A stretch of 38,102 bases of DNA from Bacteroidales bacterium (GCA_017429205.1 JAFRPH010000050.1:1-38102), one strand, 5' to 3'; positions 5,773-13,589 are shown, counted from the stretch's first letter. Numbers and translations are program-made. Notes: generated by a model from the sequence alone, not told the origin.

Positions 5773-6189
5773 ATGAAAGCACTTAAGTATATAGCACAGG
5801 TGTTGGCTGGTATAGCCTATACGGTTTTGGCCACATGGCTATTCTGTTGGTTAATGAATCTTTTGACTCGCTGGATGTTCAATCTATCGGTTGGTTGGAT
5901 GATTGTATTGCTAATTGTCGGTATCGGTGCAATATGGTTCTTGGTAACTAGAATTAGTTTTATCGGGTCAATACCGTATTACTTTACGAATGGAGAGAAT
6001 ATCGTCGCTGTAGTCCTTTCGGTTCTGCTTACAGTGGTTCAAGTGGTGTTTGGGATATGGTCTATTTGGAACCTACCGCATAATAATGAGTTTGTCCCGA
6101 TAGTTTCGCTAATTTTAACCACCGTGCTTCTTTTGGTATTTGGCGGTACATTCGTTACTATGCAAATTAGCGCATATGATATCCAATAA
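5773..6189 (+). CDS. Four-helix integral membrane protein, unknown function
   Basis: A 138-residue, very hydrophobic protein with four predicted membrane segments at about residues 7-30, 40-60, 77-98 and 108-130. There are few charged residues in between. No signal peptide cleavage site, catalytic motif or known domain is recognisable. It begins 20 bases after the broken gene 5443-5752, and the A/T-rich sequence before the ATG is typical for this phylum. The pair may once have formed an operon. Base composition is clearly lower in GC than the chromosomal genes to the right, which suggests that it belongs to the acquired island. A small transporter, an immunity-type membrane protein or a holin-like protein cannot be told apart from sequence. 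Confidence 0.6.
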   Translation: MKALKYIAQVLAGIAYTVLATWLFCWLMNLLTRWMFNLSVGWMIVLLIVGIGAIWFLVTRISFIGSIPYYFTNGENIVAVVLSVLLTVVQVVFGIWSIWNLPHNNEFVPIVSLILTTVLLLVFGGTFVTMQISAYDIQ

Positions 6190-6299
6190 AACACCGTATT
6201 AAGCGAGTTCTGCGGATAGTATTGGAGATTCCGCAGCAAACTGACTCCTCGTTCCATTTGAAAGTGACCCCCACGTCCTGATGATGGAATCCTTAATAG

Positions 6300-6434
6300 A
6301 ATAGACGCGAACTGCGGGATACATACGGGGTACCCGTCTATCAAGAGCAGACCTCCGACCCTCACCTGGCCCCGAAAGGCCACTACATCGGCCGCACCAT
6401 GCTGGCGGTCGAGGCCCTGAAGGCCAGGCGATAG
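6300..6434 (+). pseudogene. Remnant of an unidentified gene (3' end)
   Basis: An open frame without a start codon, of native-like high GC, follows a TAG at 6297 and stops at 6432-6434. It encodes 44 residues including DTYGVPVYQEQ and HYIGRTMLAVEALKARR. The residue mix and codon choice look like a real protein C-terminus, but I do not recognise the family. It is probably the tail of a gene whose front part was lost when the island was rearranged. Confidence 0.35.
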
Positions 6435-6474
6435 ACTTCTGCCCTTTCATGTGATAGCAATGAACACCTATGCC

Positions 6475-6555
6475 GATGGTGGTCCCTTGGATGGACCACC
6501 ATCAGCGATAATGGGGGTAAAACGCCGACGGTGTCCCACATCCTGGACCACCATC
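6475..6555. repeat. Hairpin and direct repeat of GGACCACCATC
   Basis: GATGGTGGTCC (6475-6485) pairs perfectly with GGACCACCATC (6493-6503) across a seven-base loop. The same 11-mer recurs at 6545-6555. Multiple short repeats of this kind are seen at ends of IS21-like elements; here no transposase gene remains, so a mobile-element relic is only inferred. Confidence 0.45.
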
Positions 6556-6610
6556 GACACTTGGGCCGCCACACCCTCAAAACGGCTGGTGCCCGTATCT
6601 TACCAAGGAC

Positions 6611-6670
6611 GTTAGAGGGCACTGCGGTGCGCCTCCTTGCAGGGGACCTTCGGGATCCCCTGTTTTTTTT
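6611..6670 (+). terminator. Second copy of the two-hairpin terminator module
   Basis: Bases 6611-6662 match 4067-4118 with three differences. The hairpins are GAGGGCAC-TGCG-GTGCGCCTC (6615-6635) and CAGGGGACC-TTCG-GGATCCCCTG (6640-6662), followed by eight T (6663-6670). Unlike copy 1 it has no good promoter in front (only TATCTTAC at 6596-6603), so it is called as a terminator and possible RNA relic. Confidence 0.6.
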
Positions 6671-6911
6671 GTCTTCCAGCCACCGCGAGTCGTAAGAATT
6701 AATTCTTAGCCTTGCACTTTTCTTGCGATAATCGGGCAAGAAACCGATAATCGGCATAAAAAACGTAAAAAGTTGGAAGTACCGGCATTCGGTCTGGATG
6801 AGGATGTGCGTCATGCTTCGCATCTTTGTTCTGGCTGGCCCTTGTGTGATGGGACCTGCGGGGGAGTTATCTGGGCCGGCCTTTCCCTTGGCAGGCCGTA
6901 TTCCGGTTTTT

Positions 6912-7766
6912 ATGGGCAATATGCAACAACCCGCGATGGGGCGCTATGCACGCATCATCCTGGACCGCTGGTTCAAGCGGTCGTTCTTGTTTCAGAAGGA
7001 TAGTTTGCGTCTCCTTCAACTCTTTCTGCAGGAAGTCATTCCTGAGCACGACATTGTTGAAATCCGCACGGACAATGTCGAGCATATCAATCTCCTGGAT
7101 GACAACAAGGATGTCCGAGTGGACGTCGAGTGTTACGACAAGGATGGTACCCGGTTTGTTTGCGAGGTCCAGGTATCTCCGCAGCATCATTTCTATGAAA
7201 GGGCAGTCTTTAATTCGACGCTTGCCATCCAAAAGCAGAAACAGGCGGGGGAAGGGGATTATGATTTCCCGACGGTTTATTTCATCGGACTGATGGACTT
7301 CACCTTGCACAAGGACGCCGACAGGGTGGATTTTCGATATTCGATTCGGGAAGACAAGAGCGGAGAACTCATGACACCCCGGATCCGGTATGTTTTCCTA
7401 GAACTTCCCAACTCTTTAGGCAGGGCACTGACTCCGCAAGCCTCCGTGCTGGACAATATCTGTTATGCGTTCCATGAGATGGAGCACCTTACCGAGCGGC
7501 CGGCAGAACTTAAGCAGGAAATATTCAAACTCTTGTTCAATTCGGCAGAATTGGCTAATTTTACGGCCGACGAACGAGCTAAATACCAACTCGATATGAC
7601 AACGGAACGAGACATAAAGAATCAGATTGAGTATGCCCGGGACGAAGGACGAGAGGAAGGAATTCGTTTATCCGCGCTCAACATGCTCAAGGACAATCTC
7701 CCGGTTGATACCATATGTCGCTATACCGGCCTTTCCGCCGAGGAGGTTGAGGCTTTGCGAAGCTGA
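6912..7766 (+). CDS. Rpn-family recombination-promoting nuclease / PD-(D/E)XK transposase-like protein
   Basis: A 284-residue protein, taking the ATG at 6912. Starts at 6921 or 6936 (MGRYARIILDRWFKRSF, where homology begins) are also possible. The catalytic core is VRVDVECYD...FVCEVQVS, a D-(~15)-E-x-Q motif of the PDDEXK_2/Rpn family. Other family marks are DRWFKRSF near the start, an FYERAVFNST segment, and a C-terminal helix-turn-helix-like tail (DTICRYTGLSAEEVEALR) after a charged DEGREEGI stretch. Rpn proteins are DNA endonucleases that raise RecA-independent recombination; several act in phage defence. It lies right after mobile-element debris and is followed 11 bases later by an unrelated hydrolase gene. 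The motif Glu and Gln are present, so it may be active. Confidence 0.9.
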   Translation: MGNMQQPAMGRYARIILDRWFKRSFLFQKDSLRLLQLFLQEVIPEHDIVEIRTDNVEHINLLDDNKDVRVDVECYDKDGTRFVCEVQVSPQHHFYERAVFNSTLAIQKQKQAGEGDYDFPTVYFIGLMDFTLHKDADRVDFRYSIREDKSGELMTPRIRYVFLELPNSLGRALTPQASVLDNICYAFHEMEHLTERPAELKQEIFKLLFNSAELANFTADERAKYQLDMTTERDIKNQIEYARDEGREEGIRLSALNMLKDNLPVDTICRYTGLSAEEVEALRS

Positions 7767-7777
7767 GTGTCTGGAAG

Positions 7778-8692
7778 ATGAATCCTCCTCAACTCTTATC
7801 CCTCATCCTGCTTTCCCTTCTCCCTGTGCTTGCGCAGGGGAGGGAGCTTGCGCTCCGGACGGTCGGGATCGAGGCGGGGGGAAGGGAGATGAAGGTGAAG
7901 GTGCTGGAGCCCAAGGGGGCCAAAGATGCCAAGGACCCCAAGGAGGCTGATGGGCCCGTGCCCGGGATCCTGTGGATCCATGGCGGGGGATACATCACGG
8001 GCGGGAACTATATGGTGCTGGTGTCGTGCGGGAAGATGTTGGCGGAGCGGTATGGGGCCGTGGTGGTCAGTCCGGAATACCGGCTGGCGGGGGAGGCGCC
8101 GTATCCGGCCGCTTTGGAAGATTGCTATGCGGCGCTGGTGTGGATGTATGAGCATGCCGATGAGCTCGGCATCGACCGAACCCGAATCGTCGTCGGCGGC
8201 GAGAGCGCGGGCGGGGGACTCACGGCGGCGGTATGCCTCTATGCGCGGGACAAGGGGGAGGTTCCCGTCGCCCTTCAGCTGCCGCTCTATCCGATGCTGG
8301 ACTGCGAGGACACGGTGTCATCGGCCGACAACCCGGGGCTGACTTGGGGCACGAAGCGGAACCACAAGGGCTGGCGGAAGTATCTGGGCGATCTCTATGG
8401 CTCTGCCGATGTGCCTGCCTATGCATCTCCCGCCCGTGCGACGAACTATGCCGGGCTTCCTCCCTGCTATACCTATGTCCTGGACGGGGAACCGTTCTAT
8501 GAGGAGACGCTCGCTTTCGTTCGGAATCTCCAGGCGGCTGGGGTGGAGGCCCGTGTCGATGTCTTTCCGGGCGACACGCACGCCTTCGACATCCTCTTTC
8601 CCTGGCAGGAACGCAGCAAGCAGGCGAAGCGCCGCCTGTGCGAAGAATACGAGCGTATCATTATGACTCCGTCCTTGTCGAAAGGACATTGA
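7778..8692 (+). CDS. Secreted alpha/beta hydrolase, HSL/carboxylesterase type
   Basis: A 304-residue protein with a signal peptide (hydrophobic residues 5-20 ending LAQG). The oxyanion motif HGGG is at 68-71, the nucleophile elbow GESAG at 141-145 with Ser143, and the catalytic His268 is in GDTHAFD. This is the order of the hormone-sensitive lipase group. The acidic triad member usually sits in a DPL motif before the His; here the equivalent stretch is LDGEPFYEE, so Glu238 or Asp236 may serve. Substrates of such secreted esterases are often acetylated or feruloylated sugars or short acyl esters. There is no polysaccharide-utilisation locus nearby to narrow this. The ATG starts 11 bases after the Rpn gene, but the function appears unrelated. 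No T-rich terminator exists on this strand downstream. Confidence 0.85.
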   Translation: MNPPQLLSLILLSLLPVLAQGRELALRTVGIEAGGREMKVKVLEPKGAKDAKDPKEADGPVPGILWIHGGGYITGGNYMVLVSCGKMLAERYGAVVVSPEYRLAGEAPYPAALEDCYAALVWMYEHADELGIDRTRIVVGGESAGGGLTAAVCLYARDKGEVPVALQLPLYPMLDCEDTVSSADNPGLTWGTKRNHKGWRKYLGDLYGSADVPAYASPARATNYAGLPPCYTYVLDGEPFYEETLAFVRNLQAAGVEARVDVFPGDTHAFDILFPWQERSKQAKRRLCEEYERIIMTPSLSKGH

Positions 8693-8699
8693 CGGGCAT

Positions 8700-8729
8700 A
8701 AAAAACCTCCCCCTGTAGTCGGGGGAGGT
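8700..8729 (-). terminator. Intrinsic terminator of the DIP1984 gene
   Basis: ACCTCCCCC (8705-8713) pairs with GGGGGAGGT (8721-8729); on the minus strand it is followed by six T (8705-8700). It lies about 190 bases beyond the stop of the gene at 8922-9374. The sequence in between shows no gene. Confidence 0.8.
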
Positions 8730-8921
8730 GCTTTGGCAGTCGGCACGCGGTAGTGAGGAATGCGGGATCAAATGTGCGTCTGTACGGGGTGCTGAGCCAT
8801 ACAATGAGTTGTCTATGGGAACGGCTCCGTTTCCCGGATCACCTTACGTGAAGAGTGGACGTTTTTACCTCCCGTCCGGAGGTGTGCCCGCCCTGCCTCG
8901 GCTTTTGTCTTTCTGGTCGAC

Positions 8922-9374
8922 CTATTTCAGGTCCGTCGTCCAGTTCGCCTGCTGGAGCTGGGAATCCAGCTGCCGGAGGTCGCGGGAGAGGTCGTCGACC
9001 CGCTTCTGGAGGGCGTTCACGTCGATGGTGCGGACGAACTTGATCTCGTTGCGGGAGTAGCGGTCGCTGCGGACGTTCGCGGCGTCCAGGGCGGAGCGGA
9101 GGGCGGCGATGTGCATCGACAGGGTGTCCTTCTCCGCGATGATTTCCGTCAGTGTCTTCCCTTCCCAGACGGTCTCCTGGTTGGTGCGGTTGATGCTGAC
9201 GATCAAGTCCTTGAGCTGCTTCAGGGCGCCGCCGAGTTCCTTGAAGAGGTCCTCGGGCTTCTCCGCGGGCTGGTCGCCCTCCTGGACCTTGACGTTGTTG
9301 GCGAGTCTTTCGCGCAGTTGGGCGATCCGCTTCTGCAGGTCCGCCCGCTGATTCAATGCTTCTGCCAGTTTCAT
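8922..9374 (-). CDS. DIP1984 family protein (septicolysin-like)
   Basis: A 150-residue, mostly helical protein. It shows the full family pattern: MKLAEALNQRADLQKRI at the start, LRERLANNVKVQEG, LIVSINRTNQETV in the middle, and SDRYSRNEIKFVRTIDV followed by a C-terminal coiled coil ending QQANWTTDL. The family is widespread and annotated as DIP1984 or septicolysin, but no biochemical role is established. There is no signal peptide, so it is probably cytoplasmic. It stands alone, with a full promoter upstream (9412-9442) and a strong terminator downstream (8700-8729), and so is a single-gene unit. Length and all conserved stretches are intact. Confidence 0.9.
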   Translation of the reverse strand: MKLAEALNQRADLQKRIAQLRERLANNVKVQEGDQPAEKPEDLFKELGGALKQLKDLIVSINRTNQETVWEGKTLTEIIAEKDTLSMHIAALRSALDAANVRSDRYSRNEIKFVRTIDVNALQKRVDDLSRDLRQLDSQLQQANWTTDLK

Positions 9375-9411
9375 ATTGCTTGTTCGGTTGATTCCTTGCG
9401 GTTGTTCTCCA

Positions 9412-9442
9412 CAAAAATACGATTTCTCGTCGGGAGTTCAAA
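9412..9442 (-). promoter_or_regulatory. Promoter of the DIP1984 gene
   Basis: On the minus strand, TTTG (9442-9439), a 19-nt spacer and TATTTTTG (9419-9412) match the Bacteroidetes consensus exactly. The ATG is at 9374. Confidence 0.75.
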
Positions 9443-9518
9443 GACAATCAGAAATCTTCCATCCCGTGGTTTCCCCGGGCAATGACGTCGCGGGCTGTCA
9501 TTATTGCGAATAACTTCG

Positions 9519-9526
9519 TATATTTG
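9519..9526 (+). promoter_or_regulatory. -7 element upstream of the TIR gene
   Basis: TATATTTG fits TAnnTTTG, with an inverted repeat TTATTGCGAATAA (about 9501-9513) just upstream that could be an operator. A clear -33 element is missing. The ATG of the TIR gene is about 135 bases downstream. Confidence 0.4.
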
Positions 9527-9604
9527 TGTGGTTTAATCTCTGGACCCTGACTGCTGCATATGAGGAGAGTGTTTGTTCTTAGGCATCTGGCGTCCCTGAA
9601 AACC

Positions 9605-9642
9605 GAGGACATCCACCTGTCCTCGTCGCCATCCGCGGATGG
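9605..9642 (+). promoter_or_regulatory. Paired hairpins in the TIR gene leader
   Basis: GAGGACA (9605-9611) pairs with TGTCCTC (9618-9624), and CCATC-CGCG-GATGG (9629-9642) forms a second hairpin. Both lie within the putative 130-base 5' leader, 20 bases before the ATG. They may influence translation, but no known riboswitch class is recognised. Confidence 0.35.
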
Positions 9643-9661
9643 AAAGAATAGGTGAAACTAA

Positions 9662-10849
9662 ATGAAGATGAGCCGAATTTTTGTCAGTTACTCGCGCTCC
9701 GACCGGGATGCCGTCCAAAAGCTGGTCCGTCTCATCGAGAGGGAGACGGGCGAAGAATGCTGGATCGACTTGACCGGCGTCGAAAGCGGAAGCCAGTTCG
9801 AGGAGACGATCATCAAGGCCATCGACGCGGCGGATGTCGTGCTTCTTATGCTGTCGGACCAGTCTGTCCAGTCACCCTGGATCAAGCGGGAAGTATACTA
9901 TGCCGAAGGGGAGGGGAAGCGGATTGTGCCCATTTCCCTGGACGGGAAACCGCTGCGGGGATGGGTCAAGTTTCATTTCGGCCACATCGATTACATCGAT
10001 GCCACTTCTGGGGATCAGGTGGACAAACTCTTGTTCGACCTCAAGTCATGGTTGAACTCGGAGGTTGGAACGCTTCCTGACGATGGCCCTGCCAAGCCTC
10101 TGGGCCGGAGGAGCCGCCGGGTGATTCCTGCCATTGTTGCGCTTGCGCTGGTCGTCGTCGCAGGTGCGGGTTTTTGGCTGGCATCGAAATCCCGAAAGAG
10201 CGGGCCCGCCACCGGAGACTCGCCCCAAGTTGTCGCGCCTCCGTCGGAGGGGGGCGATGGCGACCACGAGTGGGTGGACCTGGGCACCGGGGTGAAATGG
10301 GCAACCTGCAATGTCGGGGCTGCGTTCCCCGGTGATTACGGCAGCCATTTCGCCTGGGGGGAGACAGAAACGAAGACGGACTACTCTTGGGAGAGCTATC
10401 GGTTCCGCAGTAGCGGAAACAGCCCTCATTCCGTCCGGTTCTCCAAGTATAATACGTTGGACGAAAAGGGAACGTCGGACCTGAAAACCCGGTTGGACAA
10501 GGTGGATGATGCCGCTCACGCGGCCTGGGGAGGCGATTGGCGGACGCCCACCCGGGAGGAGTTCGAGGCGCTCCTGGCCACTTGTGAAGTTTCCTGGACT
10601 AGCCGTAACGGGCACGACGGATGCCTGTTTACGAGCCGAAGCACCGGCGGGCAGGTCTTTCTGCCGGCCTCCGGGTACTGTATGGCCGATTCCTTGAGCC
10701 ATGTCGGTATCTATGGACACTATTGGACATCGTCTTTGAATGAGCAGAGACCGGAAATCGCCTGGTATCTTTTCCTGGATGAATCCGGCGCCCGGATGGG
10801 GGACCGCTATCGTTTCGGCGGCCGCGCCGTCCGCCCCGTCCGTCCATGA
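9662..10849 (+). CDS. Membrane-anchored TIR domain protein with extracytoplasmic FISUMP domain
   Basis: A 395-residue protein in three parts. Residues 3-130 are a TIR domain: IFVSYSRSDRDAV, GVESGSQFEETIIKAIDAADVVLLMLS, and SPWIKREVYYA with Glu77 at the position of the NADase glutamate. RRSRR then precedes one membrane helix at about 154-173. Residues 203-395 form a FISUMP domain (EWVDLGTGVKWATCNVGA, FAWGET, DWRTPTREEFEAL, GHYWTSS, ending RFGGRAVRPVRP), a C-type-lectin-like module common in Bacteroidetes surface proteins. The positive-inside rule puts the TIR in the cytoplasm and FISUMP outside. TIR domains of bacteria cleave NAD+ or make cyclic signals in phage defence. Here the outer domain could be a sensor; this is inference. 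The next gene is a lipoprotein 31 bases downstream. Starts at 9662 or 9668 are both possible. Confidence 0.87.
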   Translation: MKMSRIFVSYSRSDRDAVQKLVRLIERETGEECWIDLTGVESGSQFEETIIKAIDAADVVLLMLSDQSVQSPWIKREVYYAEGEGKRIVPISLDGKPLRGWVKFHFGHIDYIDATSGDQVDKLLFDLKSWLNSEVGTLPDDGPAKPLGRRSRRVIPAIVALALVVVAGAGFWLASKSRKSGPATGDSPQVVAPPSEGGDGDHEWVDLGTGVKWATCNVGAAFPGDYGSHFAWGETETKTDYSWESYRFRSSGNSPHSVRFSKYNTLDEKGTSDLKTRLDKVDDAAHAAWGGDWRTPTREEFEALLATCEVSWTSRNGHDGCLFTSRSTGGQVFLPASGYCMADSLSHVGIYGHYWTSSLNEQRPEIAWYLFLDESGARMGDRYRFGGRAVRPVRP

Positions 10850-10880
10850 GGCGTTTGAACCTGTAACTACGGATTTGCAT

Positions 10881-11783
10881 ATGATGAAAACTGTGAAAAA
10901 ATACTTTGCCATCGGGCTGGCCATCGTGGCCGCCGTGGCGTGCCGTCCTTCCGGCGGGAAGGACCTGGCGACCGAAACCCGCGAGTATGAGAAATCGGCG
11001 TCCCACGCGGACCTGTCCATCAAGGTGGAGCTGCCGGCGGCCGGCCAGGGTGCCGCGGCGAGCAGCATCCGGAAGACGCTCGTCGGGGTGATGGACGAGC
11101 TGCTCAGCCACATCGGCTCATATGAGGAGGAGCGGCTGTTCCCGGCCTACGAGGGCGATACGGACAAGACGGACCTCCTCCTGGAATACTACCGCGACAA
11201 GGCGCTGGAATCCATCGGCAAGCTGTCGCAGGAGGACTATGACGAGCGGGTCGCGAGCATCGAGGAGAACGACGGCCTCACCGAGGGGCAGCGGAAGGAG
11301 ATCCTCGACGAGATGCCCGGCTGGGAGTACGACTTCAACCTCCTGAAGGACCGCGAGACGGACAAGTACGTGGTCTTCCTCTCCCAGGACTATGTCTATC
11401 TGGGCGGGGCCCACGGCGGCGTGGTCGGCCGGGGCGGATTGACCTTCGACAAGAAGGACGGCCGCCTGGTGGAGAAGATGCTCGATCCGGCCTGCCTGGA
11501 CGCCATCCAGCCGCTGCTCCGCAAGGGACTTACGCAGTATTTCGCGGCTGATGGGGAGACGGAGATCACGCAGGAAGAGCTGGACAACTACCTCTTCCTG
11601 GAATCCGGCGTCATCCCGTTCCCGGCCTGGACTCCGCGTCCCGGCGAGGACGGGCTCGTGTTCACCTACCAGCAGTACGAAATTGCCTCCTATGCCGCCG
11701 GCATGCCCGAGTTCACCATTCCCTTCGAAGACCTTTTCCCGTACCTGACTCCGGAAGCGAAGGCGCTGGTGGGTTTGGAATAA
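10881..11783 (+). CDS. Lipoprotein with DUF3298 (RsiV-like) domain
   Basis: A 300-residue protein that starts at ATG 10881 (or the adjacent ATG 10884). A lipoprotein signal peptide ends in VAAVAC with Cys about residue 21, so the mature protein should be lipidated and face the periplasm or cell surface. The C-terminal half fits DUF3298: VYLGGAHGGVVGRGGLTFD, then VEKMLD..LD.IQPLL, and GLVFTYQQYEIASYAAGMPEF with IPFEDLFPYL. The domain occurs in RsiV-type anti-sigma factors that bind lysozyme and in many Bacteroidetes lipoproteins of unknown role. No membrane helix or sigma-binding part is present, so it is not an anti-sigma factor itself. It follows the TIR-FISUMP gene closely and may be co-transcribed. 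Confidence 0.85.
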   Translation: MMKTVKKYFAIGLAIVAAVACRPSGGKDLATETREYEKSASHADLSIKVELPAAGQGAAASSIRKTLVGVMDELLSHIGSYEEERLFPAYEGDTDKTDLLLEYYRDKALESIGKLSQEDYDERVASIEENDGLTEGQRKEILDEMPGWEYDFNLLKDRETDKYVVFLSQDYVYLGGAHGGVVGRGGLTFDKKDGRLVEKMLDPACLDAIQPLLRKGLTQYFAADGETEITQEELDNYLFLESGVIPFPAWTPRPGEDGLVFTYQQYEIASYAAGMPEFTIPFEDLFPYLTPEAKALVGLE

Positions 11784-11790
11784 TTCTTTC

Positions 11791-11798
11791 TATCTTTG
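11791..11798 (+). promoter_or_regulatory. -7 element of the nnrD operon
   Basis: TATCTTTG matches TAnnTTTG and lies nine bases before the ATG at 11808, which implies an almost leaderless mRNA. The -33 region is weak. Confidence 0.5.
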
Positions 11799-11807
11799 TC
11801 CCTGATT

Positions 11808-12665
11808 ATGAACCGGATCGATCCCGCATACCTGCGTACGCGGCTGCTGCAGCGGTCGGAGGAAAGCCATAAGGGCGACTATGGGCACCTGCTCGTCGTG
11901 GCGGGGTGCCAGACGATGCCCGGGGCCGCCGTGTTGGCGACGGGGGCGGCGTTGCGGTCCGGTTGCGGACTCGTGACGCTGCATTCCACGTCGCGGGCGC
12001 TGCAGGCCGTGGTGGTTCGCTGTCCGTCCGCGATGCTGTCGGAGGAGGCGGGGGAGGCGTTCAGCCGGGTGCCCGTGCCGATGGACCGGTACACCGCGAT
12101 CGCGGTGGGGCCGGGGCTCGGGCGGCGGCCGGAGACGGCGGAAGCGCTGCTCCTGCTGCTGGACGTGGCTCGGCAGCGGCACATTCCGACGGTTCTTGAC
12201 GCCGATGCGCTGAATATCCTTTCCGAACTGAATCACTGGCCGGATTGCCTGCCGGCGGGGGCGGTGCTCACGCCGCACCTCGGCGAGCTCCGGCGGCTGC
12301 TGCCTTTCGGCAGCGACGCGGAGCGCGACCGCCGCGTGCGGGCGCTTTGCGCCGGCGCCGGCTGCACGCTGGTGATGAAAGGTTTCCATACGAAAGTCTA
12401 TACGCCCGACGGGGACTGCCTGGTCAATGCGACCGGCAATCCCGGCCTGGCGAAAGGCGGGAGCGGGGACGTCCTGACGGGTCTCCTGGGCGGGCTCCTC
12501 GCGCGCGGCTACGCCGCGCCCGATGCCGCCGCCCTCGCCGTCTGGCTCCACGGCCGCGCCGGCGACCTCCTGACGGAGGAGCGCACGGCGGAGGCCTACG
12601 CCAGCCTGGACCTGGTCGACCATCTCTATCGCGGATTCAAGGAGCTGTACGATGGGCGAGCGTAG
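11808..12665 (+). CDS. nnrD: ADP-dependent NAD(P)H-hydrate dehydratase
   Basis: A 285-residue ribokinase-fold enzyme that repairs damaged NADHX/NADPHX by dehydration with ADP (YjeF C-terminal domain). Diagnostic stretches are HKGDYGHLLVVAG near the start, AVGPGLGRR, PTVLDADALN, LTPHLGELRRLL, VMKGFHTKVY and GNPGLAKGGSGDVLTGLLGGLLARG. The last holds the nucleotide-binding and catalytic Asp. The usual N-terminal epimerase domain (NnrE) of bifunctional YjeF proteins is missing, so this is the stand-alone dehydratase form. The start at 11808 is set by the promoter element at 11791-11798 and the N-terminal alignment. The gene overlaps the following transporter gene by 14 bases, so they form an operon. 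Confidence 0.9.
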   Translation: MNRIDPAYLRTRLLQRSEESHKGDYGHLLVVAGCQTMPGAAVLATGAALRSGCGLVTLHSTSRALQAVVVRCPSAMLSEEAGEAFSRVPVPMDRYTAIAVGPGLGRRPETAEALLLLLDVARQRHIPTVLDADALNILSELNHWPDCLPAGAVLTPHLGELRRLLPFGSDAERDRRVRALCAGAGCTLVMKGFHTKVYTPDGDCLVNATGNPGLAKGGSGDVLTGLLGGLLARGYAAPDAAALAVWLHGRAGDLLTEERTAEAYASLDLVDHLYRGFKELYDGRA

Positions 12666-13578
12666 GGTCCGGTATCATCTGCTCGCGCTGGCCGTCGTGC
12701 TCGTGTGGGGTGTCACCTTCGTGTGCACGAAGGTGCTCATCGGCGCGGGCCTGCATCCTGTGGACATCTTCTGGATCCGGTTCGTCCTGGCCTATCTCGG
12801 CATCTGGCTGTACATTCTCCTGACCGGGCGCGACCGGAAGCTGTGGTACGGCTGGAAAGAGGAGCTCGTGTTCCTGTTCCTAGGTATCACCGGCGGCTCT
12901 TTCTACTTCCTGACGGAGAATACGGCATTGGCCCATACGCAGGCCAGCAACGTGTCTTTCCTCGTCTGTTCCGCCCCGCTTTTCACGGCCATCTTCACGC
13001 TGCTGTACCGCCGCTTCGGCAAGGGCCGGTTCGCCGACTCGCTGGAGAAGGTCCGGCTGGGCTGGCCGCTCATCGGCGGAACAGTCCTCGCGCTCACCGG
13101 CATGGCGCTCGTCGCCTTCGAGGGCTCCCGGCTCCGCCTGTCGCCCCTCGGCGACCTCCTCGCCATCGGCGCGGCCCTCTGCTGGGCCCTCTACAGCCTG
13201 TTCATGGGCGAGATGACCAACCGCTACGGCACCGTAACCGCCACGCGGAAAGTCTTCTTCTACGGACTCCTGACCATCATTCCGTTCTTGTTTGGCGGCG
13301 ATCGCGGCTTCTCGCTGGAGCTCCTGCGGCCGTTCCCGGTCTGGGGCAACCTCCTCTTCCTGGGCCTCGTGGCCTCCCTGGCCTGTTTCATCGCCTGGAA
13401 CCTCGTCATTGACAAGCTCGGGAACGTCAGTTCCACCAATTACGTTTACCTCAATCCCGTCTTCACGCTCCTCACCGCCGCGCTGTTCCTCGGCGAGCGG
13501 ATGACGCCGCTCGCCGCCCTCGGCTGCGCCGCCATCCTCGCCGGCGTCATCTGGGCCGGCGCCGCGAAGGCGGACTAA
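12652..13578 (+). CDS. EamA/DMT-superfamily transporter
   Basis: A 308-residue integral membrane protein with ten hydrophobic segments arranged as two five-helix EamA repeats. The first repeat begins LLALAVVLVWGVTFVCTKV. The second begins GDLLAIGAALCWALYSLF and ends with the typical NYVYLNPVFTLLTAALFLGERMT...AAILAGVIWAG. Members export or import small metabolites such as amino acids, nucleosides or sugar derivatives; the substrate cannot be inferred here. The start codon lies inside the end of nnrD, which points to translational coupling. The bcp gene follows 11 bases after its stop without a visible promoter, so the operon continues. Confidence 0.88.
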   Translation: MGERRVRYHLLALAVVLVWGVTFVCTKVLIGAGLHPVDIFWIRFVLAYLGIWLYILLTGRDRKLWYGWKEELVFLFLGITGGSFYFLTENTALAHTQASNVSFLVCSAPLFTAIFTLLYRRFGKGRFADSLEKVRLGWPLIGGTVLALTGMALVAFEGSRLRLSPLGDLLAIGAALCWALYSLFMGEMTNRYGTVTATRKVFFYGLLTIIPFLFGGDRGFSLELLRPFPVWGNLLFLGLVASLACFIAWNLVIDKLGNVSSTNYVYLNPVFTLLTAALFLGERMTPLAALGCAAILAGVIWAGAAKAD

Positions 13579-13589
13579 TCTCGAACCTT

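Larger units (their letters stand above)
6190..6911. other. Gene-poor stretch with remnants and repeats
   Basis: No intact gene is visible over about 720 bases. It contains a reading-frame remnant (6300-6434), short inverted and direct copies of GGACCACCATC (6475-6555), a copy of the small-RNA/terminator module (6611-6670) and a perfect palindrome TAAGAATTAATTCTTA near 6693-6708. The piece TTTGAAAGTGACCCCC near 6258 reminds me of the ends of IS21-type elements, but this was not compared. Confidence 0.5.

Noticed and set aside
6383..6919. A 178-codon minus-strand frame
   Set aside because: It runs through hairpins and the terminator module, has no family likeness, and has an Arg/Pro-rich random composition.
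8839..9447. A 202-codon frame overlapping the DIP1984 gene
   Set aside because: It is an out-of-frame reading of the same strand with Arg/Gly/Pro-rich content; the DIP1984 frame has clear family motifs.
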